NCBI RefSeq assembly: GCF_002954775.1
Contig: NZ_PJME01000014.1
Span: forward strand, 1-64,000
Direction of reading: 5' to 3'
Origin: Streptomyces geranii
GTDB lineage: Bacteria > Actinomycetota > Actinomycetes > Streptomycetales > Streptomycetaceae
DNA: 64,000 bases
Shown here: piece by piece, positions 42,840 through 51,543 of the stretch
Layout: each line of letters starts with the position of its first letter
How positions within the stretch are numbered: the stretch's first letter is position 1
Program-made: the position numbers and the translations under genes
Notes under the pieces: generated by a model
The model's database searches: none
What the model was told of the DNA's origin: nothing
Seen by the model: the letters and a program-made list of their open reading frames with translations, nothing else

Positions 42840-43298
42840 ATGAGGATCTCGGCACGGGCGGACTACGCGGTGCGAGCGGTACTGGAGCTGGCCGTCCGGC
42901 AGGACGAGGGGCCGGTGAAGGCGGAGACCGTCGCCGCCGCGCAGGTGATTCCGCACAAGTTCCTTGAGGGCATCCTCGGGGATCTGCGGCGCGGCGGGAT
43001 CGTCGACTCCCGGCGGGGCGGGAACGGGGGGTACCGGCTGGCGCGGGCCGCCGGGGAGATCACCGTCGCGGACGTCGTCCGGGCCGTCGACGGGCCCATC
43101 GTGTCGGTGCGCGGCGAACGCCCGACCGGCCTCGCCTACACCGGACCCGCCGAACCCCTGCTGCCGCTGTGGGTCGCGCTGCGCGCCAACGTCCGCAAGG
43201 TGCTGGAGGGGGTGACCTTCGCCGATCTGGCGGCGGGGGAGCTGCCCGAGCCGGTACGGGGGCTCGCCGAGGAACCGGCGGCCTGGGAGAACCCGTAG
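42840..43298 (+). CDS. Rrf2-family regulator without cysteines
   Basis: The 152-residue regulator has the Rrf2 winged helix (RISARADYAVRAVLELAV, KAETVAAAQVIPHKFLEGILGDLRRGGIVDSRRGGNGGYRLAR). It has no cysteine at all, so it cannot hold the iron-sulfur cluster of IscR or NsrR and must sense something else, perhaps through a protein partner or ligand. The ATG follows the inverted repeat directly. Control of the adjacent glycosidase is possible from position only. Confidence 0.88.
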   Translation: MRISARADYAVRAVLELAVRQDEGPVKAETVAAAQVIPHKFLEGILGDLRRGGIVDSRRGGNGGYRLARAAGEITVADVVRAVDGPIVSVRGERPTGLAYTGPAEPLLPLWVALRANVRKVLEGVTFADLAAGELPEPVRGLAEEPAAWENP

Positions 43299-43425
43299 CC
43301 GAACCGCCTTTGGAGGAACGGCTCGTTGGGGCTTTAAGACAATCTTTCAGTCTTTCAGGGCAGTTTAGTGTGCTCCATCGGAGCGCTCGTAAACCACCGT
43401 GAAGGATGAGGCTCCGAGTTGATTG

Positions 43426-43453
43426 TTGACGGACACCACTCTCCCGATACCTT
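43426..43453 (+). promoter_or_regulatory. Sigma-70-like promoter of the amidase gene
   Basis: TTGACG (43426-43431) and TACCTT (43448-43453) are 16 bases apart, about 55 bases before the chosen start of the amidase. The 211-base region from 43299 holds no gene and is AT-richer than its surroundings. Confidence 0.5.
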
Positions 43454-43509
43454 GACCCCGGCATGTGCATGTAATGCGTGGGGCTCAAGTGAAGGGTGTG
43501 CGTACGGGG

Positions 43510-45798
43510 ATGAGTCTGCTGAGATCGCGTCGAGGGTGGGGCATCGGGGCCGTCGTGGCCGCCGGAGTGTCCGGGGTTCTGATCGTGCAGGGCGTGGGCG
43601 GCGGTGGCGCGGACAGCGCGGCCGACGACGGCAAGCCGGGCTCCGGGCCGATCGCGAGCGAGGAGTACGCGGCGGCGCTGAAGGTCGACGCCGACGGCGA
43701 CTCGGCCACGCTGGCCAAGCGGGACACCAAGCCGTTCAGCATGCTCGGCGTCACCTGGTCCGACCCCAAGGCCAGCATGGCGGGCAAGGTCGAGGTCCGT
43801 ACGCGTGACGCCGGCACCGACAACTGGTCGTCCTGGCTGGAGCTGGGCACGGACAGCGGACCCGGCGAGGAGGGCGCGACCCGCGCCGGTACCGAGCCCG
43901 CGTGGGTCGGCGCGTCCGACGGCGTGGAGGTCCGGGTCGACGGCAAGGAGGCGGCCGAGCTGCCCGCCGGACTGCGCGTCGACATGATCGACCCCGGCAC
44001 CGGCTCGGTCTCCGACCTGGAACCCGCCGCGTTCGTGGCGGACGAGACCGCGACGCCCGACGCGACGGTGTCGCCCGAGGTGACGGAGTCGGTCTCGCCC
44101 ACGGCGACGGACGCGGCGTCGTCCTCCGCCACCCCGACCGACGCGGCTTCCTCGTCCTCCGCCACGCCGACCGGGTCGCCGAGCGCCTCCACGGTGACCT
44201 CCGCCCCCGCGACGACCTCGGCCCCGGCCTCGCCGTCCGCCTCGGCGAGCAGCGGCCCCGCCGCCCCGACGTCCAGCGCCGCCAAGCCACCGATCACCTC
44301 GCGCGCTGGCTGGGGCGCGGACGAAAACCTGAGCCCCGAATCGCCGGACTACCTGGCCAACGGGATCAAGGCGGTGGCCGTCCACCACAGCGCGGGCACG
44401 AACGAATACACGTGCGACGAGTCGGCGTCGATCATCCGTGGCATTTACACGTACCACGTGAAGACGAACGGCTGGAAGGACATCGGCTACAACTTCCTGG
44501 TCGACAAGTGCGGCACCATCTTCGAGGGCCGCAAGGGCGGGGTCGACAAGGCGGTCCTGGGCGCGCACACCTACGGCTTCAACACCCAGACCACCGGCGT
44601 CTCCGTCCTCGGCGACTACAGCAAGGTCGCCCCGCCGACCGCCGTACTGACCTCCGTGGCCCGCGTCGCGGCCTGGAAGCTCGGCCAGTACGGGATCGAC
44701 CCGACCGGCACGACCACGCTCACCGCGGGCGCCGGCGGTACCAGCGAGTACAACACCCGGACCTGGAAGACGGGCGACCAGCTCAGCTTCCCGACCATCT
44801 TCGGCCACGGCGACAGCTACGCCACCGAGTGCCCGGGGGTCAACCTGCACGCCGCGCTGCCCACCATCCGCACCTACGCGGCGGGCCCGGTCACCGGTCT
44901 CGCCGTCAAGTCGGTTACGGGCGCCGGTACTTCGGGCACCCGGACGTACACGAAGTCGGCCGCGACGATCAGTTGGGCGGCGACCACGCCCGCCGCGCTG
45001 ATCGCCAAGTACGAGGTGCTGGTCGACGGCAAGGTGGTCGCGGCCCCGGCCGGTACGGCGACCTCCGCGCCGGTGACCCTGGCGCTCGGCACGCACGCCG
45101 TGGCCGTACGGGCCGTCCACATCTCCGGGAAGACGACGACCACCCCCGCCGCGACCGTCGTCGCCGAGACGACCCCGCCGACCTTCACCACGGCGCCGAA
45201 CCTCGCCCTGGCCACCGGCACGGTGAACACGACGGCCGTCCCGGTCACCCTGAAGTGGAAGGCCACGGACACCGCCGCCCTGAAGGAGGTACGCCTGACG
45301 GCCCCGGTCGCCAAGACGTACGGCCCGACGGTGACCAGCGCCGCCCTGACCGCCAAGTCCGGTGCTGCGACCACCTGGTCGATGACCGCCTACGACCAGG
45401 CGGGCAACACCAGGGCGGCCTCGGTCGCCGGTACGCCGGTGATCCTCCAGGAGACCTCGGCGACCCGCACCGGCACCTGGACGACGAAGTCGTCGACCAG
45501 CTACCTGGGCGGCAAGTCGTACTCGAGCACCGCCAAGAATGCCTCGCTGACCTGGACGTTCACCGGCCGCTCGGCCGCCCTCGCGGTGTCGCGGGCCGCG
45601 ACGTCCGGTCAGGTCAACGTGTTCGTGGACGGCGTCAAGGCCGCGACGGTGGACCTGAAGTCGGCGACGACGAAGTACCGCGACGCGATCTGGACGAAGA
45701 CCTGGAGCGCGAGCGCCAAGCACACGGTCAAGATCGTGGTCGTCGGCACGACGGGCCGCCCGGCGGTCACCACGGACGGTCTGGTCTACCTGAAGTGA
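43510..45798 (+). CDS. Exported PGRP-type N-acetylmuramoyl-L-alanine amidase with Ig-like repeats
   Basis: The protein of about 762 residues has a signal segment (RSRRGWGIGAVVAAGVSGVLIV), a beta-sandwich region, a long Ser/Thr/Ala/Pro linker (about 195-260) and an amidase_2/PGRP domain. Zinc ligands are visible in VAVHHSAGTNEYTC and HGDSYATECPG. Ig-like and galactose-binding-like beta domains complete the C-terminus. It would cut the amide between muramic acid and the stem peptide in the wall. The ATG at 43510 is preferred; the GTG at 43498 and ATG at 43474 are in frame and not excluded. Confidence 0.87.
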   Translation: MSLLRSRRGWGIGAVVAAGVSGVLIVQGVGGGGADSAADDGKPGSGPIASEEYAAALKVDADGDSATLAKRDTKPFSMLGVTWSDPKASMAGKVEVRTRDAGTDNWSSWLELGTDSGPGEEGATRAGTEPAWVGASDGVEVRVDGKEAAELPAGLRVDMIDPGTGSVSDLEPAAFVADETATPDATVSPEVTESVSPTATDAASSSATPTDAASSSSATPTGSPSASTVTSAPATTSAPASPSASASSGPAAPTSSAAKPPITSRAGWGADENLSPESPDYLANGIKAVAVHHSAGTNEYTCDESASIIRGIYTYHVKTNGWKDIGYNFLVDKCGTIFEGRKGGVDKAVLGAHTYGFNTQTTGVSVLGDYSKVAPPTAVLTSVARVAAWKLGQYGIDPTGTTTLTAGAGGTSEYNTRTWKTGDQLSFPTIFGHGDSYATECPGVNLHAALPTIRTYAAGPVTGLAVKSVTGAGTSGTRTYTKSAATISWAATTPAALIAKYEVLVDGKVVAAPAGTATSAPVTLALGTHAVAVRAVHISGKTTTTPAATVVAETTPPTFTTAPNLALATGTVNTTAVPVTLKWKATDTAALKEVRLTAPVAKTYGPTVTSAALTAKSGAATTWSMTAYDQAGNTRAASVAGTPVILQETSATRTGTWTTKSSTSYLGGKSYSSTAKNASLTWTFTGRSAALAVSRAATSGQVNVFVDGVKAATVDLKSATTKYRDAIWTKTWSASAKHTVKIVVVGTTGRPAVTTDGLVYLK

Positions 45799-45832
45799 CG
45801 TACTGGATCAGCTAGTTGACTGGATTGCCCGA

Positions 45833-45870
45833 ACAGCCTGAGCCCCGTCCTCGCACGGGGCTCAGGCTGT
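45833..45870. terminator. Bidirectional hairpin terminator
   Basis: ACAGCCTGAGCCCCGT and ACGGGGCTCAGGCTGT are exact 16-base reverse complements around a six-base loop, set between the ends of the amidase gene and the convergent dioxygenase gene. Confidence 0.85.
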
Positions 45871-45931
45871 CGGCGTTCCCGGCCCAGCAGATCCGCTACG
45901 GTCGCGGACCTTCTGGCGGGCGGGGGGCGGG

Positions 45932-46795
45932 TCAGTCGCTGTCGACGCCCACGGTGAGGGTGGCCTTGTAGCCGTCCGAGACGCTGGAGCCGAGGGCGGT
46001 GAGCGTCAGCAGGCCGGAGGAGGCGCCACCGTCGTCGTAGATGCTGTCGTTGGAGAGGGTGGTCTCCCTGGTGGTGTTCGCGGAGTACGGCGAGGTCGCC
46101 TGGATCTCCGTGTTGATGGCCTCGTCGAAGAAGAGCTGACCGGTGTGGATGACCTCGCCGCCGGTGTACGAGGTGTCGGTGAGCGTGACGTCGGTGTGCA
46201 CCTGCATGTGGACGTGGGTGCAGCGCGAGACGTAGTGCCCGGGCCAGATCGAGGTGATGTTGGCCTGGCCGTTGGCGTCGGTCAGCACACCGCCGCGCAG
46301 GAAGGTGCCGTTGTCCGCCTCGGTGTGGCCGTTCTTGCCGACGAAGCCGGAGTACTCGCCGAGCGCGTCGGCGTGCCAGATCTCGACGAGGGCGCCCGCC
46401 AGCGGGGCGCAGTCGTTGGCGACGTCGACGACGGTGAAGGTGTACTGGACCTCGAAGCCCTCCTTGTCCTCGCGGATGTCCTCACGGACGAGCGCGCCGT
46501 CGAGGGAGTAAGGGCCTTCGGTGACCTCGGCGTTGAGGACGCAGACGCTCGCCGTGGTGGACGTGGAGCTGTCCTCGGTGGTGGTGGAGGAGGAGTCGGA
46601 CTCCGTGGTCGTCGTGGTCTCGCTGGCGGAGGCGAATCCAGCCACCGCGAGGCCGCCGACCACCGCTGCCGTACCGCCGCCGATCAGGACGCGACGCCGC
46701 TTGAGGGTCTTGTCCAGCCGGTGCTTGCCCACGGAAGGGGCGGAGTCGGAGGAGGCTTCGAGGGCGCTGTTCTGGGGGTTCGTGTTCTCTGTCAT
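45932..46795 (-). CDS. Tat-exported intradiol ring-cleavage dioxygenase (first copy)
   Basis: The 287-residue protein opens with a Tat-type signal (LKRRRVLIGGGTAAVVGG), then a Ser/Thr linker and an intradiol dioxygenase fold. The four Fe(III) ligands are visible: Tyr in LGEYSGF, Tyr in PGHYVSR and two His in CTHVHMQVH. It cleaves catechol-like rings between the two hydroxyls, here outside the cell, probably lignin or plant phenolics. A second copy lies at 47918-48688 with the same plan. The ATG at 46795 gives a 30-residue leader before the arginine motif. Confidence 0.9.
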   Translation of the reverse strand: MTENTNPQNSALEASSDSAPSVGKHRLDKTLKRRRVLIGGGTAAVVGGLAVAGFASASETTTTTESDSSSTTTEDSSTSTTASVCVLNAEVTEGPYSLDGALVREDIREDKEGFEVQYTFTVVDVANDCAPLAGALVEIWHADALGEYSGFVGKNGHTEADNGTFLRGGVLTDANGQANITSIWPGHYVSRCTHVHMQVHTDVTLTDTSYTGGEVIHTGQLFFDEAINTEIQATSPYSANTTRETTLSNDSIYDDGGASSGLLTLTALGSSVSDGYKATLTVGVDSD

Positions 46796-47088
46796 GTCCC
46801 GGAAACTTAGGGGCGCACCTGAGGATTACCTTAAAACCGGGCTATGAATGCCCTGGGGACCTACCGCCCAACTCCATTGGTTTGGTGCGGAGTTGGGGCA
46901 CACTCCGCGTGGCGTGAGGGCCGCCTGGGTGTCGCGTGATTGGCCGGAGATCGACCTGCCCGGTATCCGCCAGGACACCTATGCTGCGACCGCTCGACCT
47001 TCACAGGTATTTCACTGCTCAATCACAGGTTGAGTGCACAGTTCGCGTGATTCTCACCCCCCACGGCACCACCACGAAAGGGAGAAAC

Positions 47089-47730
47089 ATGGCTGCTGGC
47101 CTGATAGTCGGCGGAGCGATAGCCGCTCTGCTCGCCGCTGCGGTACCGGCGCAGAGCGCCGACGCGTTCGACGACCCGCCCGCCGACAAGATCGTGATCA
47201 GAGTCGCCACCGTGAACGGCTCCGGCTGTCCCGCGGGTACGGCCGCGGTCGCCGTCTCCGGCGACAACACTGCCTTCACCGTCACCTACAGCGACTACCT
47301 CGCCCAGGCCGGCGGCAACTCCGACCCGACGGCGTTCCGCAAGAACTGCCAGCTCAACCTGCTGGTGCATGTCCCGGCGGGCTTCACGTACGCCATCGCG
47401 AGCGTCGACTACCGAGGCTTCGCGGCACTGCAGCGGGGCGCGAGCGCCATCCAGCGGGCCTCGTACTACTTCCAGGGCTCGTCGAGCACGGCGTTCCGCA
47501 CCCACTCGTACAACGGCCCGCTGAACGACAACTGGCAGGCCACCGACTCCACCGAGTGGGCCCAACTGGTCTGGGCGCCCTGTGGAGTTCAGCGCAACTT
47601 CAACATCAACACGGAGCTGCGGGTGAACGCCGGCACCTCGACGGGCACCAGCTTCATGGCGATGGACTCGACGGACGGCGAGATCAACACCATCTACCAC
47701 CTGGCCTGGCAGCCCTGCCCGGCGAAGTGA
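47089..47730 (+). CDS. Secreted DUF4360 protein
   Basis: The 213-residue precursor has a Sec signal (MAAGLIVGGAIAALLAAAVPAQSADA) and the DUF4360 pattern: VNGSGCPAGTAAVAVSGDNTAFTVTYSDYLAQAG, RKNCQLNLLVHVPAGFTYAIASVDYRGFA and LAWQPC. Four cysteines suggest two disulfides. The function is unknown. AAAGGGAG lies at a good distance from the ATG. It stands between the two dioxygenase genes but in the opposite direction. Confidence 0.85.
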   Translation: MAAGLIVGGAIAALLAAAVPAQSADAFDDPPADKIVIRVATVNGSGCPAGTAAVAVSGDNTAFTVTYSDYLAQAGGNSDPTAFRKNCQLNLLVHVPAGFTYAIASVDYRGFAALQRGASAIQRASYYFQGSSSTAFRTHSYNGPLNDNWQATDSTEWAQLVWAPCGVQRNFNINTELRVNAGTSTGTSFMAMDSTDGEINTIYHLAWQPCPAK

Positions 47731-47850
47731 GCGATGTGGGCGTAAGAACCGCAGGGGAGTTGTAGACCCGGGCGGCGATACGTTCTCTGGCCGTGGCGGT
47801 CGGCCGGTTCGCCGGCCGGCCGCCCGGCTGGTAACCAGGTGACGCGGAGT

Positions 47851-47887
47851 GCGGGGTGTGGGCATCACGGTCGTGTCCACACCCCGC
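47851..47887. terminator. Hairpin between convergent genes
   Basis: GCGGGGTGTGG and CCACACCCCGC are exact 11-base reverse complements with a 15-base loop, located between the DUF4360 gene and the convergent second dioxygenase gene. Confidence 0.7.
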
Positions 47888-47917
47888 CTCGAAGGGCTTA
47901 CGTCGGTGCTGCGGGCG

Positions 47918-48688
47918 TCAGCTGCTCTCGACACCCACGGTCAGTGTCCCCGCGTACCCCGCCGAGGTCGAACTCCCCAGTGCGGTAAGGGTGAGCAGGC
48001 CGGAGGCGGCGCCGCCCTCGTCGTAGATCGAGTCCTGGGCGAGGGTGGTGCGGGTGACGGTGTTGGCCGCGTAGGTCGAGAGTGCGGCGACCTTGGCCGT
48101 GATCGTCTCGTCGAAGAACAGCTGGCCGGTGTGGAGTTCCCGGCCGCCGGTGAACGAGCCGTCGGACGTGAGGGTGACGTTCGTGTGGACCTTGAGGTGG
48201 ATGTGGACGCAGCGGCCCCGGTACCAGCCGGGGTAGACGCTGGTGATGGCGGCGACACCGCTGGAGTTGGTCAGCACGCCGCCGCGCAGGAAGGTGCCGT
48301 TGTCCGGTTCGGAGTGGCCGTTGTTGCCGACGAAGCCGGAATACTCGCCGAGGGCGTCGCAGTGCCAGATCTCCACCAGCGCGTTGCTCAGCGGCGCGCA
48401 GGTGTCGTCGTCGACGACGGTCAGGGTGAGCTTCAGCGGGATGCCGGTCTTGGTCTCGTGGATGTCGGCGCGGACGAGCTGGCCGTCGAGGTAGTAGGGG
48501 CCTTCGGTCATCTCCTTCGTGAGCGTGCAGACGGCCGCGGCGGCGACCGGGGCGGTGGTGTCCGCGGTGGGGGTGGACGATTCGGGTACGGCGGCTGCCA
48601 CGGCCAGGGTGGCGGCGGTGGCGCCGGTCGCGATCAGTACGGTGCGGCGGCCGATCGCCGTGGGGGGCGTTTCCGAAATCTCTGTCAT
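47918..48688 (-). CDS. Tat-exported intradiol ring-cleavage dioxygenase (second copy)
   Basis: The 256-residue paralogue of the enzyme at 45932 has a twin-arginine leader (IGRRTVLIATGATAATLAVAAA) and the same iron ligands: LGEYSGF, YPGWYRGRC and CVHIHLKVH. Long stretches are shared with the first copy (NGTFLRGGVLT, GLLTLTALGSS). The Ser/Thr linker is shorter. The ATG at 48688 is preferred to one two codons upstream. The two copies probably arose by duplication and may act on different catechols. Confidence 0.88.
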   Translation of the reverse strand: MTEISETPPTAIGRRTVLIATGATAATLAVAAAVPESSTPTADTTAPVAAAAVCTLTKEMTEGPYYLDGQLVRADIHETKTGIPLKLTLTVVDDDTCAPLSNALVEIWHCDALGEYSGFVGNNGHSEPDNGTFLRGGVLTNSSGVAAITSVYPGWYRGRCVHIHLKVHTNVTLTSDGSFTGGRELHTGQLFFDETITAKVAALSTYAANTVTRTTLAQDSIYDEGGAASGLLTLTALGSSTSAGYAGTLTVGVESS

Positions 48689-48802
48689 GAACACGGCAAG
48701 ATAGAGGTGGTTGCTGTCGATGAGCTGTCGGAGAGCTGGGGATCAGGTAAAGTGACGGGCCGTCAAGTCTCTTGTGAGACAAGGAGATCCGTCCCGGAAG
48801 CG

Positions 48803-49702
48803 TCAGTATTTGAAGGGCACCGGGCGGCCGGTGAACGCGTCCAGGAGGATGCGGTCGCCCAGCGGGCGGTCCAGCTTCACGGTCACCTTCTTGGAGAGCA
48901 GTTGGGCGGTGCAGGCGCCCTCCTGGTGGCCCCCGTTGACCGACGCCGACAGCACGACACTGCCGTCCGTCTCCAGGACGTCCACGGCGGGGCCGTCGTC
49001 GCAGGCGCCGTGGTGGGCGGCGACGGTGACGGAACGGCCGTCCTCGGAGGCCTCGATGAACTGGTCCAGCTCCCAGAGCCCGTCACGTGTCGTGATTCCG
49101 CCCGCGGCCACGCCTATCGGCGGCTTCGGGGCCTTCGACGACTTCAACGCGACCCGCTTGAGCGGCTCGTCGTACCCCTCAAGCGTGAACAGCCAGGCGG
49201 GCACGGTCGCCGGGCCCCGGCTGGTGGGGATCGTCATCTCCCCCAACTTGGCTCCGGTGACGGTGAGTTGGGGGTCCTCGGAACTGTCCACGCGGTCCAG
49301 GGCGGTGTACGTCTGCCGCGCGTCCAGCAGCGGGAGGGTGAGCGACTTGCCGCCCGCCCACTTCACCTGCCCCTTCTCCGGTGCGGTGGTGGGGAGTTCG
49401 CCGCGCAGGACGTAGTTCTCCAGCATGTGGGCGATCTTGTCGTCGTCGCTGTGGAACCCGTCGGCGGGCGAGGGAGCGGCCGGGCCCATCGGGTAGTAGC
49501 CGCCGCGCCACACCTCGGCGGCCTCGGAACCGTCCCAGGCGTCGGCGACCTGCTGGGCCCGGCCCGAGCTTTTCGCCGGGGCGGAGGGCTTCGAGACGTT
49601 GCTGTCCTCGGACGCCTTGTCGCCGCAGGCGGCTGCCATGGGCAGAACGAGGGTGAGGCTGAGCAGGAACTGGGCGGTGGTGCGGTTGAGGCGCGTGCGC
49701 AT
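48803..49702 (-). CDS. Putative lipoprotein, function unknown
   Basis: The protein of about 299 residues has a lipoprotein signal (RTRLNRTTAQFLLSLTLVLPMAAAC, lipobox Cys near residue 26) and a mature part without recognised motifs. It contains KWAGGKSLTLPLLDARQTYTALD and two cysteine pairs (GACDDGPA, EGACTAQ). It ends in FTGRPVPFKY. The ATG at 49702 begins the signal; nine more residues are possible from 49729. It would sit on the outer membrane face. Confidence 0.75.
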   Translation of the reverse strand: MRTRLNRTTAQFLLSLTLVLPMAAACGDKASEDSNVSKPSAPAKSSGRAQQVADAWDGSEAAEVWRGGYYPMGPAAPSPADGFHSDDDKIAHMLENYVLRGELPTTAPEKGQVKWAGGKSLTLPLLDARQTYTALDRVDSSEDPQLTVTGAKLGEMTIPTSRGPATVPAWLFTLEGYDEPLKRVALKSSKAPKPPIGVAAGGITTRDGLWELDQFIEASEDGRSVTVAAHHGACDDGPAVDVLETDGSVVLSASVNGGHQEGACTAQLLSKKVTVKLDRPLGDRILLDAFTGRPVPFKY

Positions 49703-49773
49703 GGGTTCCCCCGGGTCCGGCGCTGACACTGTCGTGACTGTGACGCGTCGGACCCGGTATGCGTTCGTTCTTC

Positions 49774-50016
49774 TTACTTGCCGGTGTGTGCGACGAATCC
49801 GGCCCAGGTGGTGGGAGAGAGGGCGAGTTGGGGGCCGGTCTTGTCCTTGGAGTCGCGTATGTGGACAGTGCCGGGGCAGGTGGCGACCTCGACGCAGTCG
49901 TCGCCGGAGCCGCTGCTGTACGTGGACTTGCGCCAGGAGAGGGCGACTTCAACACAGTCGCCGGAACCGCTGCTGCTATAGCTCGACTTGAACCAGGTCG
50001 GCCCACCAGTACTCAT
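49774..50016 (-). CDS. DUF397 protein with duplicated core
   Basis: In the 80-residue protein the DUF397 signature occurs twice in tandem: WFKSSYSSSGSGDCVEVAL and WRKSTYSSGSGDDCVEVAT, followed by IRDSKDKTGPQLALSPTTWAGFV. DUF397 proteins are small partners of XRE/DUF5753 regulators in Streptomyces (WhiJ-type systems). The ATG overlaps the regulator's stop (ATGA). The repeat is also clear in the DNA. Confidence 0.9.
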   Translation of the reverse strand: MSTGGPTWFKSSYSSSGSGDCVEVALSWRKSTYSSGSGDDCVEVATCPGTVHIRDSKDKTGPQLALSPTTWAGFVAHTGK

Positions 50017-50852
50017 AGTTCCCCTCGCATCCGCTCCAACAGGCTCATGGAGTCCTCAAGCGTGAGAGCCTGTGCACGCATCCTGGCATATCGCTGCTGG
50101 AGCACGCTGATCACTTTGGCATTGGAGATGAGCTGGCCGGACTCCGGGGCTTCGGTGTAGGCGTACCACTTGTTCTCTGGAGTTTCGAGAAGCTGCAAGG
50201 GGCCGTGCAGCCCGGCGTGCGACTTGCACACCAGCGGCATGACTTGGATCTCCACGTTTCGCTGCTGCGCGATCCGCAGTACGTGATCGATGAGGTCCAG
50301 TGTGACGTCCACGCCGCCCGTGCAACGACGGAACAGGTGCTCTTCCAGGATGAAGCTGAAGGCGGTGTTCGGGCGCTGCCGGAGCAGTTCCTGACGCTTG
50401 GCACGCGCGATCCAGTTGGCCTCGATCTCCTGGTCGCTCAGCGGAGGCAACTCGTCGACGAACAACTGCCGTGCGTACGCCTCTGTTTGCAGCAAGCCCG
50501 GAAGCATGCGGCACTCGTAGGTGCACAGGGAGATCGCCTTGGCCTCCAGCAGTGCCCAGCGGCGGAACCATGCCGCCAGACCCGGCTGGCGGTTCAGGAA
50601 CTCCGCCGCCTTCTTGAGCGCACCCGTGTTGCCGAGGGCGGCGTCGGCCCGCTCGACGAACACCGGGTCCGGCATCCGCCTCCCCAACTCCACGGACGCC
50701 ACCGTATGTTCGGAGAACTGCACCAGCCGTGCCAGTTCCTTCCTGCTCATCCCCATGTGCTCGCGCAGCGCCTGGACCACTGCTCCGAACGTCCGCAGGC
50801 TGTCCGAGATCTCCGGCTCGCCGCCCGTCGTCCCCCACGTACCTTCACCCAT
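50013..50852 (-). CDS. XRE-family regulator with DUF5753 domain (WhiJ type)
   Basis: In the 279-residue protein the XRE helix-turn-helix lies near 25-80 (GAVVQALREHMGMSRKELARLVQFSEHTVASVELGRRMP). The DUF5753 domain follows (CTYECRMLPGLLQTEAYAR, RAKRQELL, FILEEHLFRRC, VQVMPL-like EIQVMPLV). Such proteins regulate development and antibiotic production with a DUF397 partner, coded here just downstream, and an anti-sigma-like ATPase, coded divergently. The start at 50852 has AGGTGA nearby. Confidence 0.92.
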   Translation of the reverse strand: MGEGTWGTTGGEPEISDSLRTFGAVVQALREHMGMSRKELARLVQFSEHTVASVELGRRMPDPVFVERADAALGNTGALKKAAEFLNRQPGLAAWFRRWALLEAKAISLCTYECRMLPGLLQTEAYARQLFVDELPPLSDQEIEANWIARAKRQELLRQRPNTAFSFILEEHLFRRCTGGVDVTLDLIDHVLRIAQQRNVEIQVMPLVCKSHAGLHGPLQLLETPENKWYAYTEAPESGQLISNAKVISVLQQRYARMRAQALTLEDSMSLLERMRGEL

Positions 50853-51011
50853 CGTCGGTCACCTCTCGCGCACTCGCCCCGCTGCACACTCCCGATCCGT
50901 CCATGGTCACGCCCGGTGACCGGTACTGTCCAGTCCGTGACCACGTACGCTGCCCCGGAGTACATGGCCACGACCTGGCGAAGTCCTGTTCCCGCCCGGC
51001 ACATTGGGCCC

Positions 51012-51485
51012 ATGAGCGCACCTTCAGCCCCTCAACTCCCGGTTACCGTACGTATGTTCAGGCAGCGGCTCAGTGCCACCCCGCGAGGCGCCCGCCTCGC
51101 CCGACGCCTCGCCGTGGGCCAGCTGAACGCCTGGCACATCCCGTACGGCTCCGACGCGTCCGAGGCCGTCGCGCTGATCGTCGCCGAGCTGGCGGCGAAC
51201 GCGGTGACCCACGGACGTGTCCCCGGACGGGACTTCGAGCTGCGGCTCTCGCTCGTCCCGGGCAGCGTGCGCGTCGAGGTCACCGACAGCCGCAGCGGCT
51301 CACGTCCGCCGGGGCCGAAGGACGTACAGGCGCCGTTTCCGCTGGCGGAGTCGGGGCGCGGGCTGCTCGTGGTGGACGCGGTGGCGGACCGCTGGGAGGT
51401 GCTGGACCGGGAGCCACCCGGGAAGACGGTCCGGGCCGAGGTGGACGTACCGCAGTGGTGGTCGCTGGTGGGGCGGCGGGGGTAG
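51012..51485 (+). CDS. RsbW-like ATP-binding protein (HATPase_c)
   Basis: The 157-residue protein has a GHKL ATPase fold: ALIVAELAANAVTHGRVPGRDFELRL (N-box with Asn), VEVTDSRSGSRP (G1-like) and LAESGRGLLVVDAVADRW (G2). Such proteins act as anti-sigma factor kinases or as accessory partners to XRE/DUF397 pairs. It is divergent from the XRE gene, completing a triad repeated many times in Streptomyces genomes. Confidence 0.88.
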   Translation: MSAPSAPQLPVTVRMFRQRLSATPRGARLARRLAVGQLNAWHIPYGSDASEAVALIVAELAANAVTHGRVPGRDFELRLSLVPGSVRVEVTDSRSGSRPPGPKDVQAPFPLAESGRGLLVVDAVADRWEVLDREPPGKTVRAEVDVPQWWSLVGRRG

Positions 51486-51543
51486 GCGTGGATCCCCCCT
51501 CTCCCGTGACCGGCCTGTCACTCCTCTCTGCCACTCCTCTCTG

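Noticed and set aside
43850..45815. Second plus-strand frame through the amidase gene
   Set aside because: Arg/Gly/Asp-rich translation overlapping the clear amidase frame; no family pattern.
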